Below are positions 1-8,162 of a DNA stretch of 37,728 bases, in pieces. The translations under genes and the position numbers were made by a program. This DNA comes from Desulfobacterales bacterium (lineage in GTDB: Bacteria > Desulfobacterota > DSM-4660 > Desulfatiglandales > Desulfatiglandaceae): the NCBI GenBank assembly GCA_027027005.1, contig JALVMN010000178.1, positions 1 to 37,728 on the forward strand, written 5' to 3'. Each line of letters opens with the position of its first letter. The stretch's first letter is position 1. The notes under the pieces were generated by a model. It worked only from the letters and a program-made list of their open reading frames with translations, did not search any database and was not told the origin of the DNA.

Positions 1-177
1 TCTTTGCTGGAGATGGAAGGTTTTCTCCAAAGAGCGTGGGTGATTCTTTCAGGCCTGCTCAGAAGCCAGTGGCAGGAGGTAAAGGCAAGGCTGTTGGATG
101 CCGGACTGAATATATTTAAGGAGTGGGACCACGATATGACCTGGTTTACCATTATTACCGGAATGGGAGAGAAATAG
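1..177 (+). CDS. prmA: Ribosomal protein L11 methyltransferase, C-terminal end (partial)
   Basis: The reading frame is open from base 1 and stops at TAG 175-177, giving 58 codons; the 5' part lies outside the window. The end reads like the C-terminus of PrmA: an 'ILSGLL' strand, a helix with 'QWQEVKARLLDAGL', then a final strand 'WFTIITGMG'. In PrmA the 'ILSGIL' segment belongs to the Rossmann-like SAM-dependent methyltransferase fold that trimethylates ribosomal protein L11. The methyltransferase motifs themselves are not in the window, so the call rests on this short tail. It lies 31 bases upstream of a hotdog thioesterase on the same strand, probably in one operon. Another class I methyltransferase is possible. 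Confidence 0.6.
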   Translation, partial: SLLEMEGFLQRAWVILSGLLRSQWQEVKARLLDAGLNIFKEWDHDMTWFTIITGMGEK

Positions 178-208
178 TAAGTGTTATTGCTGGAGGATTG
201 TAGGGAAC

Positions 209-724
209 ATGGGAGAGGAGAAGATTCCAATAGAAAAGGTGGAGGGATATTCTTGTTTTGCCTGCGGCACTGCAAATCCCATTGGTCTGAACCTGAAATT
301 TTACCGTCTGGGAGAATATGTCTGCTCTGATGTCATACTTGGAAAATACTATGCCGGGTGGGAGAACATGGCCCATGGAGGGATCGTATCCACCCTCCTG
401 GACGAGGTAATGTCATGGACCATCATCTACTTTTTGAGAGATTTTTTTGTGACAAGAAGGATGCAAATTAAATACATAAGACCGGTTCCACTGGGGGAAG
501 AGATACTGGTTAGGGGCAAGATAGTGGAGCCGGGGCAAAGAGGTGTGAGGGCCCAAGGGGAGATATTGGACATGTCCCAGAAGATCTTGGCCAGGGCAAG
601 CGCTGATTTCGCCTTTGTGCCTAAGGAGAGACTGAGCACGGTATCCGAGGAACTGAAACGAGACATGGAACGCTTGTTTGAAAGACTGGGTAAATCACCT
701 TATCTGAGCCAGGAAGGCGGCTAG
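209..724 (+). CDS. PaaI-family hotdog thioesterase
   Basis: This 171-residue protein has the layout of a PaaI/4HBT-type acyl-CoA thioesterase. An N-terminal 'CFACGTANPIGLNLKF' block is typical of one subgroup. It is followed by 'WENMAHGGIVSTLLDEVM', where HGG and the downstream acidic residue form the hotdog active-site region, and then a beta-rich half ('IKYIRPVPLGEEILVRGKI'). Family members hydrolyse acyl-CoA thioesters; the substrate cannot be read from sequence. ATG 209 is preceded by GGAGG at 192-196. The stop at 722-724 is one base before the ATG of the alpha/beta hydrolase, so the two are almost certainly co-translated. The last 35 residues are charged and probably lie outside the fold. 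Confidence 0.85.
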   Translation: MGEEKIPIEKVEGYSCFACGTANPIGLNLKFYRLGEYVCSDVILGKYYAGWENMAHGGIVSTLLDEVMSWTIIYFLRDFFVTRRMQIKYIRPVPLGEEILVRGKIVEPGQRGVRAQGEILDMSQKILARASADFAFVPKERLSTVSEELKRDMERLFERLGKSPYLSQEGG

Positions 725-725
725 T

Positions 726-1334
726 ATGGGAGAGGAAAAGATCTTCTTTGACGCGGACGGATTGCAATTGGAGGGGCTGCTATTCAGGGCGAAGGCCCCT
801 CGGGGGGCAATCATCACCCATCCTCATCCTCTTTACGGGGGAAACATGCACAACAATGTCGTGCAAGCCGTTTCCCTTGCCTATCAAAAGGCCGGATATA
901 ATACCCTGAGGTTCAACTTCCGAGGCGTGGGAGAAAGCCAGGGCAGCCACCAAGGGGGAAGTGGTGAGGTAGGCGATGTAAAGGGGGCAGTTGGTTATCT
1001 AGCCGGATTGGGCGTAGGGGAGATACACCTGGCGGGTTATTCTTTCGGGGCTTGGGTGATTGCAATGGCTTTAAAGGACTGCCCGGAAGTTGTTACAGCC
1101 GCCATGGTATCTCCTCCGGCCGCCTATCTGGACCACTCCTTTGTAAGCGAGGAGCCAAGAGTGAAACTTGTGATAACCGGTGCCCGGGACGACATAGCAC
1201 CTCCTTACCTGGTGGAGGATCTGGTAAAAAAATGGAATCCCAACGCCCGATATGTGGTTGTCCAGGGCGCGGATCACTTTTACTGGGGAAAAGAAGAGGA
1301 GCTTACCAAACTCATATATGAATTCCTCGCCTGA
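726..1334 (+). CDS. Alpha/beta hydrolase (dienelactone hydrolase-like)
   Basis: This 202-residue cytoplasmic protein has a complete alpha/beta-hydrolase triad by inspection: Ser106 in 'GYSFGAW', an Asp in 'TGARDDIAPP', and a His in 'GADHFYWG'. The N-terminal 'HPHPLYGGNMHNNVV' and 'FNFRGVGESQG' segments are typical of a widespread subgroup of small bacterial hydrolases whose substrate is not established. It starts one base after the stop of the thioesterase, and its 3' end overlaps the queG start, which indicates translational coupling across the three genes. No signal peptide is visible. The first residues (MGEEKI) match those of the upstream thioesterase, probably by chance or local start-region similarity. 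Confidence 0.88.
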   Translation: MGEEKIFFDADGLQLEGLLFRAKAPRGAIITHPHPLYGGNMHNNVVQAVSLAYQKAGYNTLRFNFRGVGESQGSHQGGSGEVGDVKGAVGYLAGLGVGEIHLAGYSFGAWVIAMALKDCPEVVTAAMVSPPAAYLDHSFVSEEPRVKLVITGARDDIAPPYLVEDLVKKWNPNARYVVVQGADHFYWGKEEELTKLIYEFLA

Positions 1335-2226
1335 AGAAGAGATTAAAAGGGAGGCCCTGAACTTGGGATTCGTTGCCGTGGGGGTTGCCCAAGCCCTCCC
1401 TCCCCCCTATCTCGAGGAATTCTATTCCTGGCTAAAGAGAGGCTTTCATGGAGAGATGAGCTGGATGGCCACCCAGGCTCAGGCCAGGTCAGATCCATCC
1501 AGGGTGTTAAAGGGCTGCAAGGCCGTAGTGTGCCTCGCCTATCCCTATACCCCATCCAAACCCCGCACTCCTGATGGGCTTTCTGCGGCCCGTTTTACAG
1601 AAGGGCTGGCACGAGATTATCACTTTCGGCTAAAAGAGCTGGCTGCTCCTCTGGTGGAACTCATCAAGCAGGCCTTTCCTGAGAGCAAGAGCAGGGTCTG
1701 TGTTGATTCTACCCCCCTCCTGGAGCGGGGTTATGCCCAAAAGGCAGGATTAGGTTTCATCGGGAAAAACAACATGTTGATCGTCCCAGGCTACGGCTCC
1801 TTCTGCTATCTTGCCGAGATATTGACCACCGCCCCATTGGCCCCCACCGGGTCAGGCCCTCCAGAGGATGAGTGTGGTGAGTGCAGCCTCTGTCTGGAGG
1901 CATGTCCCACCGGGGCTTTGGTCTCACCCTTTCTTCTGGATGCAAGAATTTGTCTGTCCTTTATAACGGTTGAGTCAAAACTAAATACCCCTGTCTCCCT
2001 AGGCAAAAAGATGGGGGGCTGTTTTTTCGGATGCGATGCCTGCCAAGAGGCCTGCCCCCATAACAATATGGGTGGAGATACCAGCAGGCCTAGCCTGCCT
2101 TCTGCAAAGGAAATGCTGGAGATGGATCAAGAGCACTTTTCCAGGGTTTTCAGGCATACATCTTTTTGGAGAACAGGGCTCGAGAAATTAAAATCAAACA
2201 TCATGGCAGCCACGGGCCATATCTAG
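1318..2226 (+). CDS. queG: Epoxyqueuosine reductase QueG
   Basis: QueG performs the last step of queuosine synthesis, reducing epoxyqueuosine in tRNA with a cobalamin and two [4Fe-4S] clusters. The N-terminal half has the DUF1730-like region ('FHGEMSWM', 'VVCLAYPY', 'GFIGKNNMLI'). The C-terminal half has the two cluster motifs 'CGECSLCLEACP' and 'GCDACQEACP'. The ORF track begins at 1252, but the ATG at 1318 (MNSSPEEE) gives the normal N-terminus and overlaps the hydrolase by only 17 bases. At 302 residues it is short for QueG (often 350-390); it seems to lack the HEAT-like C-terminal extension of longer members. A weak hairpin (ATGGC/GCCAT) and a T6 run lie at the 3' end. Confidence 0.9.
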   Translation: MNSSPEEEIKREALNLGFVAVGVAQALPPPYLEEFYSWLKRGFHGEMSWMATQAQARSDPSRVLKGCKAVVCLAYPYTPSKPRTPDGLSAARFTEGLARDYHFRLKELAAPLVELIKQAFPESKSRVCVDSTPLLERGYAQKAGLGFIGKNNMLIVPGYGSFCYLAEILTTAPLAPTGSGPPEDECGECSLCLEACPTGALVSPFLLDARICLSFITVESKLNTPVSLGKKMGGCFFGCDACQEACPHNNMGGDTSRPSLPSAKEMLEMDQEHFSRVFRHTSFWRTGLEKLKSNIMAATGHI

Positions 2227-2322
2227 GTGTTTTTTGGGTTGTATTTTTGAAGAAAGCAGGGTAAATTGGCGATAAGTATGCTCAATTAGGCAGACGGGAA
2301 GAGTTGTGGGAGTGATTTCATC

Positions 2323-2847
2323 ATGGAAAATGTGCTCCTCCTTAACATAACCTATGAGCCGCTCCGAATCATAAACTGGAAGAAGGCCATAACCTTGCTC
2401 CTGCTTGGCAAGGTGGAGGTGCTGGAGGAATACGGGAGAGAAATTCGCTCAGTGAGTTTTTCCATCAGGCTTCCCTCCGTGGTGAGGCTCTTGAAGATGG
2501 TCAAGTATCCCAAGAGCGAGGTGAAGTTTTCCAGGCAGAATATCTATGCCCGCGATAAATACCGCTGCCAGTATTGCGGGGACAGGTTCTCGTCGGAAGA
2601 GCTCACCTATGATCATGTCATACCCAAATCCCGAGGCGGCAAGACCGAGTGGACAAATATCGTTACTTGCTGTGTGGATTGCAACCGCAAGAAAGGGGGA
2701 AAAACCCCCAAAGAGGCTGGTATGAAGCTGATCCGCAAGCCCACCAAACCCACCTGGATGCCGGCTCTCCGGATTACCATCGGTTTCAGGGAGGTGCCCC
2801 AGTCTTGGCGGGATTATTTATATTGGAATGTGGAATTGGTTGATTGA
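2323..2847 (+). CDS. Stand-alone HNH endonuclease family protein
   Basis: This 174-residue protein has a C-terminal HNH module at about residues 80-135. Two zinc-type CxxC pairs ('CQYCG' and 'CCVDC') flank the core 'YDHVIPKSRGG', with Asn in 'WTNIV' and in 'DCNRKK'. The N-terminal 'VLLLNITYEPLRIINWKKA' is characteristic of a widespread HNH_5-like family usually found as a single gene in ordinary chromosomal settings. Its biological role is not established; nothing nearby suggests a restriction, toxin or mobile context. It begins 97 bases after queG and ends directly in a strong terminator whose stem includes the last base of its stop codon. Confidence 0.85.
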   Translation: MENVLLLNITYEPLRIINWKKAITLLLLGKVEVLEEYGREIRSVSFSIRLPSVVRLLKMVKYPKSEVKFSRQNIYARDKYRCQYCGDRFSSEELTYDHVIPKSRGGKTEWTNIVTCCVDCNRKKGGKTPKEAGMKLIRKPTKPTWMPALRITIGFREVPQSWRDYLYWNVELVD

Positions 2848-2880
2848 CCAAGGGGGCCCAGAGAGGCCCCCTTGGTTTTG
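2847..2880. terminator. Bidirectional intrinsic terminator (12-bp perfect stem)
   Basis: ACCAAGGGGGCC (2847-2858) and GGCCCCCTTGGT (2865-2876) are exact inverted repeats around a 6-base loop. The stem is followed by TTTTGGTTT on the plus strand and by TCAATCAACC on the minus strand. It sits between the convergent HNH and HIT genes and should stop transcription from the plus side well; the minus-side U-tract is poor. Confidence 0.85.
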
Positions 2881-2885
2881 GTTTA

Positions 2886-3305
2886 CTATTGCTTGATTAC
2901 TGACGAGATCTTCTTGGCCGTCTCTTCGATGGCCTTCATGTCTCCTGGTTTCAATTCCCACCCGGATACAGGCAGCTCAGGGTCATCCTTGCCCCGTGGT
3001 ATGAGGTGCAGGTGGTAGTGCATCACCACCTGGTTGGCCCCTTTGCCATTCAACTGAAGGCAGGCAACCCCTATGGGATCCAGGGCATCTTTTATCCCCT
3101 GGATGACCAGTTTTGAAGCCAGTGCCACTGCAGTGAGATCTTCGTCGGATATCTCGTAAAGATTTTCAGCGTGAGCCTTTGGAATGATCAGTGTGTGGCC
3201 TGGATTGATGGGGTTTATGTCGGCGAATGCCAGGACCTTGTCGTTTTCGTAGACCTTGAAGCAGGGGATTTCGCCTTTGACTATTTTACAAAAGATACAA
3301 TCCAT
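2886..3305 (-). CDS. HIT family protein (HINT-like nucleotide hydrolase)
   Basis: This 139-residue protein has the histidine-triad signature 'HYHLHLIPR' near residues 96-104 and the usual N-terminal 'CIFCKIVKGEIP' with a CxxC pair. 'INPGHTLIIPKAH' matches the HINT branch, whose members hydrolyse adenosine phosphoramidates and related aminoacyl-AMP compounds. It is cytoplasmic. ATG 3305 is preceded by AAAGGAGG, a strong ribosome binding site. It lies 18 bases after the stop of an unknown small gene, so the two are probably co-transcribed, and it ends against the bidirectional terminator. Confidence 0.92.
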   Translation of the reverse strand: MDCIFCKIVKGEIPCFKVYENDKVLAFADINPINPGHTLIIPKAHAENLYEISDEDLTAVALASKLVIQGIKDALDPIGVACLQLNGKGANQVVMHYHLHLIPRGKDDPELPVSGWELKPGDMKAIEETAKKISSVIKQ

Positions 3306-3323
3306 TCCTCCACCTCCTTTTGC

Positions 3324-3629
3324 CTAGAGACCATGTTTCTTGAGTAATAAGTCGACCTTTTTCCTCTTGTCTTCTGGGGGATCAGGCATTCTCCTGAGAT
3401 TCATGGCCCTCATGATGTCAAAGGTGCCATCCTCAAATATCACCGGGATTTGAATTATATAGTCAGGGTGCTGGCAACATCCAGGCACAAAATATCGGCC
3501 AGGTTTATTTCCTTCCTTCAGGACTTTATAGGCTTTATTTAAAGCTTCAGGTGATACAACTATCCCAACAAGCCCGTTAAAAAGCGCTACATACTCACCA
3601 GGTTCATAAAGCCTTTTTCGTGCTGCCAT
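3324..3629 (-). CDS. Uncharacterised small protein (101 aa)
   Basis: I do not recognise this protein. It is a soluble-looking 101-residue chain with no signal peptide or membrane segment. An N-terminal part 'LYEPGEYVALFNGLVGIVV' reads like beta strands, the middle holds 'FVPGCCQHPDYIIQIPVIFEDG', and the C-terminal 30 residues are basic and probably helical ('KRKKVDLLLKKHGL'). The vicinal Cys-Cys-x-His could bind a metal, but this is speculation. ATG 3629 has AAAGGAC about 10 bases upstream. It precedes the HIT gene by 18 bases and probably shares its transcript. Its composition resembles that of its neighbours, which supports a real gene. Confidence 0.65.
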   Translation of the reverse strand: MAARKRLYEPGEYVALFNGLVGIVVSPEALNKAYKVLKEGNKPGRYFVPGCCQHPDYIIQIPVIFEDGTFDIMRAMNLRRMPDPPEDKRKKVDLLLKKHGL

Positions 3630-4268
<639 letters not shown>

Positions 4269-4305
4269 AGTTGCAGATGCAGTCTGGGAGCTCGTCGGGG
4301 AGTTT

Positions 4306-6867
4306 GTGGAAGCCAGAAAGGTCTTGCTCCTGGACGAGCTGCCGAGGCTATCTGGTGTAAAGCTAACCCGCAAGTACACCTCGCTTGTGGACCATTTTGT
4401 AAGAAATCTCCTGGTCCTAACGGGGTTAGATGCCGAGAGCCTGGGAAAGGGAGAGGTAGGCCGAATCTCGGTGCTGGCCTTGGGAGGCTATGGAAGCAGG
4501 GAGCTGTGCTTCGGGTCTGATGTGGATCTGATGATCCTTCATGAAAAAACCCTCACTCGCCACATTGAAGAAGCCCTCCTCCATACGCTTTATGGTCTTT
4601 GGGACGCAAAGCTCGAGGTGGGCTACACCATTGTGACCCCTCGTGAGGCCAAACAATTAATAGAAAAAGAGTTGGAATCCCTGACCGCTGTCATCAGTGC
4701 CAGGCTGGTCCTGGGCTCCCGTGCGCTTTACCGACACGCAAAGGCCCTTTTCTTCTCAGATCTTGAAAGAGACCGAAGAGCCATGTTTCAACAGATACTG
4801 GAGGCCAAGGCCCAGCGCGAAAAGAGATTTGAAAAGGAAGAGTACCTGCTGGAGCCTGACCTCAAAGAAGGCCTGGGAGGGCTCAGAGACCTGGACTACA
4901 TGCGGTGGATCTCCAGGTTCTGCATTGGGATGGAGAGGGTTGCAGACTTGGTCGGGCATCCTGAGTTTTCCCACTTTGATATCAACCAGCTCTATCACGC
5001 CAGGGGCTTTTTGCTGAAGATAAGGAATTATCTGCACTCCATGACAGGAAGAAAGGAAGATCGGCTCTTGCTGGAATACCAAAAGAGGCTTTCCACAATC
5101 CTGGGTTACAAAGGCACTCGATATCTCAGCGAGACCGATGAGTTCATGAAAGACGTATATCTTCACATGAATCGCGTCCGATACGCCACAGAGGAATTCT
5201 TGGTCAAGGTAGGCGACATACTCTTTCCCGAGCCAGCGGTTGAGCCCCCCCAGTTTATACCCTCTCAGTTCAGACTGGTAAAACAAAACCTGGTCCTCAG
5301 GGATCAGGACTCCATAAGACACGACCCTGAAATAATCCTTCTGGCCCTGGAGACAGCCAACCGCTATGGTCTTTCGTTGGGTTCAGGGCTTATCTGGCAT
5401 GCCAAAAGGGTGGTGGCAAAACATGGCCCGAAACTGGTCTCCTCAAAGAGCGCCAGGCGATTATTCATCCAACTGATCACCAATCCCCGGAACATGAAAA
5501 TAATTCGGCTGGCCTTGGAGTTAGGCCTTGTATGCGCCTTTATCCCCCAGTTCAAAAGGGTAAGGGGGCTGGCCCAATTCGGCTACTATCACGTGGAAAC
5601 GGTTGACCTGCACTCGGTGAGAACCCTGGAGATAATGGGAAAGATCAGGGACGGCGGTTATGACACCCAGTGGCCCCTGCTGCGAGAGGTGTGGCAGGAG
5701 ATAGAGAATACCAAATTATTATTCCTTGCGGGGCTGCTTCACGACATAGGAAAGGGATACGGGAGGGGGCACAGTATCAAAGGAGAGGGACTTGTGGATG
5801 GCATATTGGAAAACCTTGGGTTTGATCAGGCCAGCCGCAAGACAGTAAGCTTTCTTGTAAGGCATCATCTCTTGTTGAGCAGGGTCTCACAACGAAGGGA
5901 TTTGGGTGATGAAAAGACAGTAATCCAGGTCGCCCAGACCATTCAGGACAAAGGACTCTTGAACATGTTGTTCCTCTTGACAGCCGCTGATTGCCTTGCA
6001 ACGGGGCCGGCAGCAAGGAGTGAGTGGAAAAGGCTACTCCTCCAGGAACTATTCTTGAAGGTAAGAAAGGTGATTAAGGCGGGGGCCTTTGCCACCCCCG
6101 ATGCCACACGCAAGGTGGAGGAGAAAAGGGAAGCTGTAATAAACTCACTGGAGAGAGAATTTGACAGAAGAGCGGTGGAGGAAATGGTGGGGCAAGTTTC
6201 CACCAGATACCTCTTGAGTGTTGATTTGTCCGATATGCTGGATCACTTTCGCCTGGCCCTTACCATGGGGGATAAGAAATACGCCTGGTCACTCAAGAGG
6301 CTGAAGGGAGCCAAAGTGACTCGAATCCTACAGTGTACACACGACATGCCCGGGCTTTTCAGGAAGATGGTGGGGGTATTTACCATAAACAACATCAAAG
6401 TGCTTTCTGCCAACATATTTACGCTGCGAAATGGGCTGGCCTTTGACATCTATGAGGTGACGAATCCCTTGGATCCATTGAGAGAAAAGGATACTTGGAA
6501 AAAGATATACGGCGAAATAGTGTCTGTCCTAACCGATCATGTACCCCTGGACCTGCTCGTGGAAGAGAGAAACCGGGCAAAGTTGTTCTTAAAGGACTAT
6601 AAATCCCACATAAGCCCAAGGGTGCACATTGACAATGAGATCTCTGATTTTTTTACTGTGATTGAGGGGGTTTGGCCTTATAGCCCTGGGATATTGTTCC
6701 ACGTGGCCAGCAAGATCCATGCCTTTGGGCTTGACATAAGATTTGCAAAGGTGAATTCAGACCAGGAGAAAATGACAGGGGCTTTTTATGTGAGGGATGG
6801 GGCAGGGCAAAAGATCTTTGAAGAGCAAACCCTATCTAACATGCGGGAGACCTTGAGGCTCAGCTGA
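4306..6867 (+). CDS. glnD: [Protein-PII] uridylyltransferase/uridylyl-removing enzyme
   Basis: GlnD uridylylates and de-uridylylates PII in response to glutamine. Domain order is complete: nucleotidyltransferase with 'GGYGSRELCFGSDVDL' (about residues 60-75), the helical GlnD linker, an HD domain with 'LLHDIGKGYGRGHS' (about 476-490), and two C-terminal ACT domains (about 668-720 and 783-840). Catalytic DxD and HD residues are present, so both activities are expected. The start is uncertain. ORF-track ATG 4168 and the next ATG 4192 would overlap glnB by 101 and 77 bases. I prefer GTG 4306, which has GGGGAG a few bases upstream and leaves a family-like N-terminus; TTG 4216 is also possible. 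With GTG 4306 the protein has 853 residues. Confidence 0.9.
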   Translation: MEARKVLLLDELPRLSGVKLTRKYTSLVDHFVRNLLVLTGLDAESLGKGEVGRISVLALGGYGSRELCFGSDVDLMILHEKTLTRHIEEALLHTLYGLWDAKLEVGYTIVTPREAKQLIEKELESLTAVISARLVLGSRALYRHAKALFFSDLERDRRAMFQQILEAKAQREKRFEKEEYLLEPDLKEGLGGLRDLDYMRWISRFCIGMERVADLVGHPEFSHFDINQLYHARGFLLKIRNYLHSMTGRKEDRLLLEYQKRLSTILGYKGTRYLSETDEFMKDVYLHMNRVRYATEEFLVKVGDILFPEPAVEPPQFIPSQFRLVKQNLVLRDQDSIRHDPEIILLALETANRYGLSLGSGLIWHAKRVVAKHGPKLVSSKSARRLFIQLITNPRNMKIIRLALELGLVCAFIPQFKRVRGLAQFGYYHVETVDLHSVRTLEIMGKIRDGGYDTQWPLLREVWQEIENTKLLFLAGLLHDIGKGYGRGHSIKGEGLVDGILENLGFDQASRKTVSFLVRHHLLLSRVSQRRDLGDEKTVIQVAQTIQDKGLLNMLFLLTAADCLATGPAARSEWKRLLLQELFLKVRKVIKAGAFATPDATRKVEEKREAVINSLEREFDRRAVEEMVGQVSTRYLLSVDLSDMLDHFRLALTMGDKKYAWSLKRLKGAKVTRILQCTHDMPGLFRKMVGVFTINNIKVLSANIFTLRNGLAFDIYEVTNPLDPLREKDTWKKIYGEIVSVLTDHVPLDLLVEERNRAKLFLKDYKSHISPRVHIDNEISDFFTVIEGVWPYSPGILFHVASKIHAFGLDIRFAKVNSDQEKMTGAFYVRDGAGQKIFEEQTLSNMRETLRLS

Positions 6868-6905
6868 GATCATTTGATAATAGCCAATAACAAGGGGGTG
6901 ATGAG

Positions 6906-8162
6906 ATGCCGGAGGTAATAGATTCTCTCAAGAACGCGCAGAGGCAGGTGGACATGATCGCCAAGTACCTGAAGGTGGATGAAGGCATACTGGAAAAGAT
7001 CAAGGTGTCGCGAAGGGAGATCACGGTAAACTTTCCCACAAAGATGGATGACGGCACTGTGAAGATATTTACCGGTTACAGGGTCCAACACAATGATACC
7101 AGGGGGCCGTTCAAGGGGGGCATCAGGTACCATCCTGATGTGGACATGAATGAGACAAAGGCCCTTGCCATGTGGATGACCTGGAAAACGGCGGTGGTGA
7201 ACATCCCCTTTGGGGGGGCAAAGGGAGGGGTGCAGTGCAATCCCAAAGAGATGAGCGAAGGTGAGTTGGAGCGGCTCACCAGGCGCTTTACCTGGGAAAT
7301 CTCCCCCTTCATTGGTCCTGATGTGGATATACCAGCCCCGGATGTCTATACCACTCCCAAGGTGATGGCCTGGATCATGGATACTTATTCCATCATAAAG
7401 GGGCGGGCCGTAACAGGCGTTGTTACAGGAAAGCCCCTTGAGCTGGGTGGTTCTCTGGGGAGATTCGAGGCCACGGGTAAGGGGGTTGTTATTGTGACTG
7501 CCAAGGCCTGCCAGGAGTACGGTATGGCACTGGAGGGTGCTAGGGTGGCCATTCAAGGGAGCGGAAACGTGGGAGGCGTGGCTGCCGACTACCTCAATAG
7601 GCGGGGGGCCAAAGTGGTGGCCATAAGTGACTCAAAGGGGGGTATCTTTAACTCCAATGGACTGCCCCTGGAAAAGGCCATGGATTGCAAAGCCAGGCAT
7701 GACAGGTTTATGCCAGAAGAGATAGGGGACTGCGAGGCCATAACAAACCAAGAGCTCCTGGCCCTGGACTGCGACATCCTGGTTTTGGCGGCCTTGGGAA
7801 ATGTGCTCACCGCTGAAAACGCCGGAGCTGTAAGGGCAAAGATGATCGTGGAAGGGGCAAACGGGCCCACTACCACTGAGGCGGATGAGATCCTGAACGA
7901 CAAAGGGATAATAGTGCTCCCAGACATCCTGGCCAATGCAGGGGGTGTCATCGTCTCATACTTTGAGTGGGTCCAAAACCTCCAGGAGTTACTCTGGAGT
8001 GAAGAGGAGATATCCTCGAGGCTCGAGAATATCTTGGAGAGGAGTTTCAATGAGGTGGTGACAATTTCCAAGGACAAGAAGGTTCCCCTCAGGATGGCCG
8101 CATACATCCTGGGGGTGGGCAGGGTGGCCAAGGCTCATGAATTGAGGGGTATCTATCCGTAG
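6906..8162 (+). CDS. gdhA: Glu/Leu/Phe/Val family glutamate dehydrogenase
   Basis: This 418-residue enzyme interconverts glutamate and 2-oxoglutarate plus ammonia. The substrate domain has 'GGIRYHPDVD' and the catalytic-lysine motif 'PFGGAKGG'. The C-terminal Rossmann domain has 'IQGSGNVG' for the dinucleotide. 'GGSLGRFEATGKGV' is the normal hinge block for the hexameric ~420-residue class. NAD versus NADP preference cannot be decided by eye; the acid-rich 'ISDSKGG' strand end is not decisive. It starts 38 bases after glnD behind AAGGGGGTG, so it is likely part of a glnB-glnD-gdhA operon. Its last 10 bases overlap the end of mpl on the other strand. Confidence 0.93.
   Translation: MPEVIDSLKNAQRQVDMIAKYLKVDEGILEKIKVSRREITVNFPTKMDDGTVKIFTGYRVQHNDTRGPFKGGIRYHPDVDMNETKALAMWMTWKTAVVNIPFGGAKGGVQCNPKEMSEGELERLTRRFTWEISPFIGPDVDIPAPDVYTTPKVMAWIMDTYSIIKGRAVTGVVTGKPLELGGSLGRFEATGKGVVIVTAKACQEYGMALEGARVAIQGSGNVGGVAADYLNRRGAKVVAISDSKGGIFNSNGLPLEKAMDCKARHDRFMPEEIGDCEAITNQELLALDCDILVLAALGNVLTAENAGAVRAKMIVEGANGPTTTEADEILNDKGIIVLPDILANAGGVIVSYFEWVQNLQELLWSEEEISSRLENILERSFNEVVTISKDKKVPLRMAAYILGVGRVAKAHELRGIYP

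Noticed and set aside
6870-7556. 228-aa minus-strand ORF opposite gdhA
   Set aside because: Fully inside a well-supported gene on the other strand; His/Gly/Pro-rich composition typical of antisense shadows.
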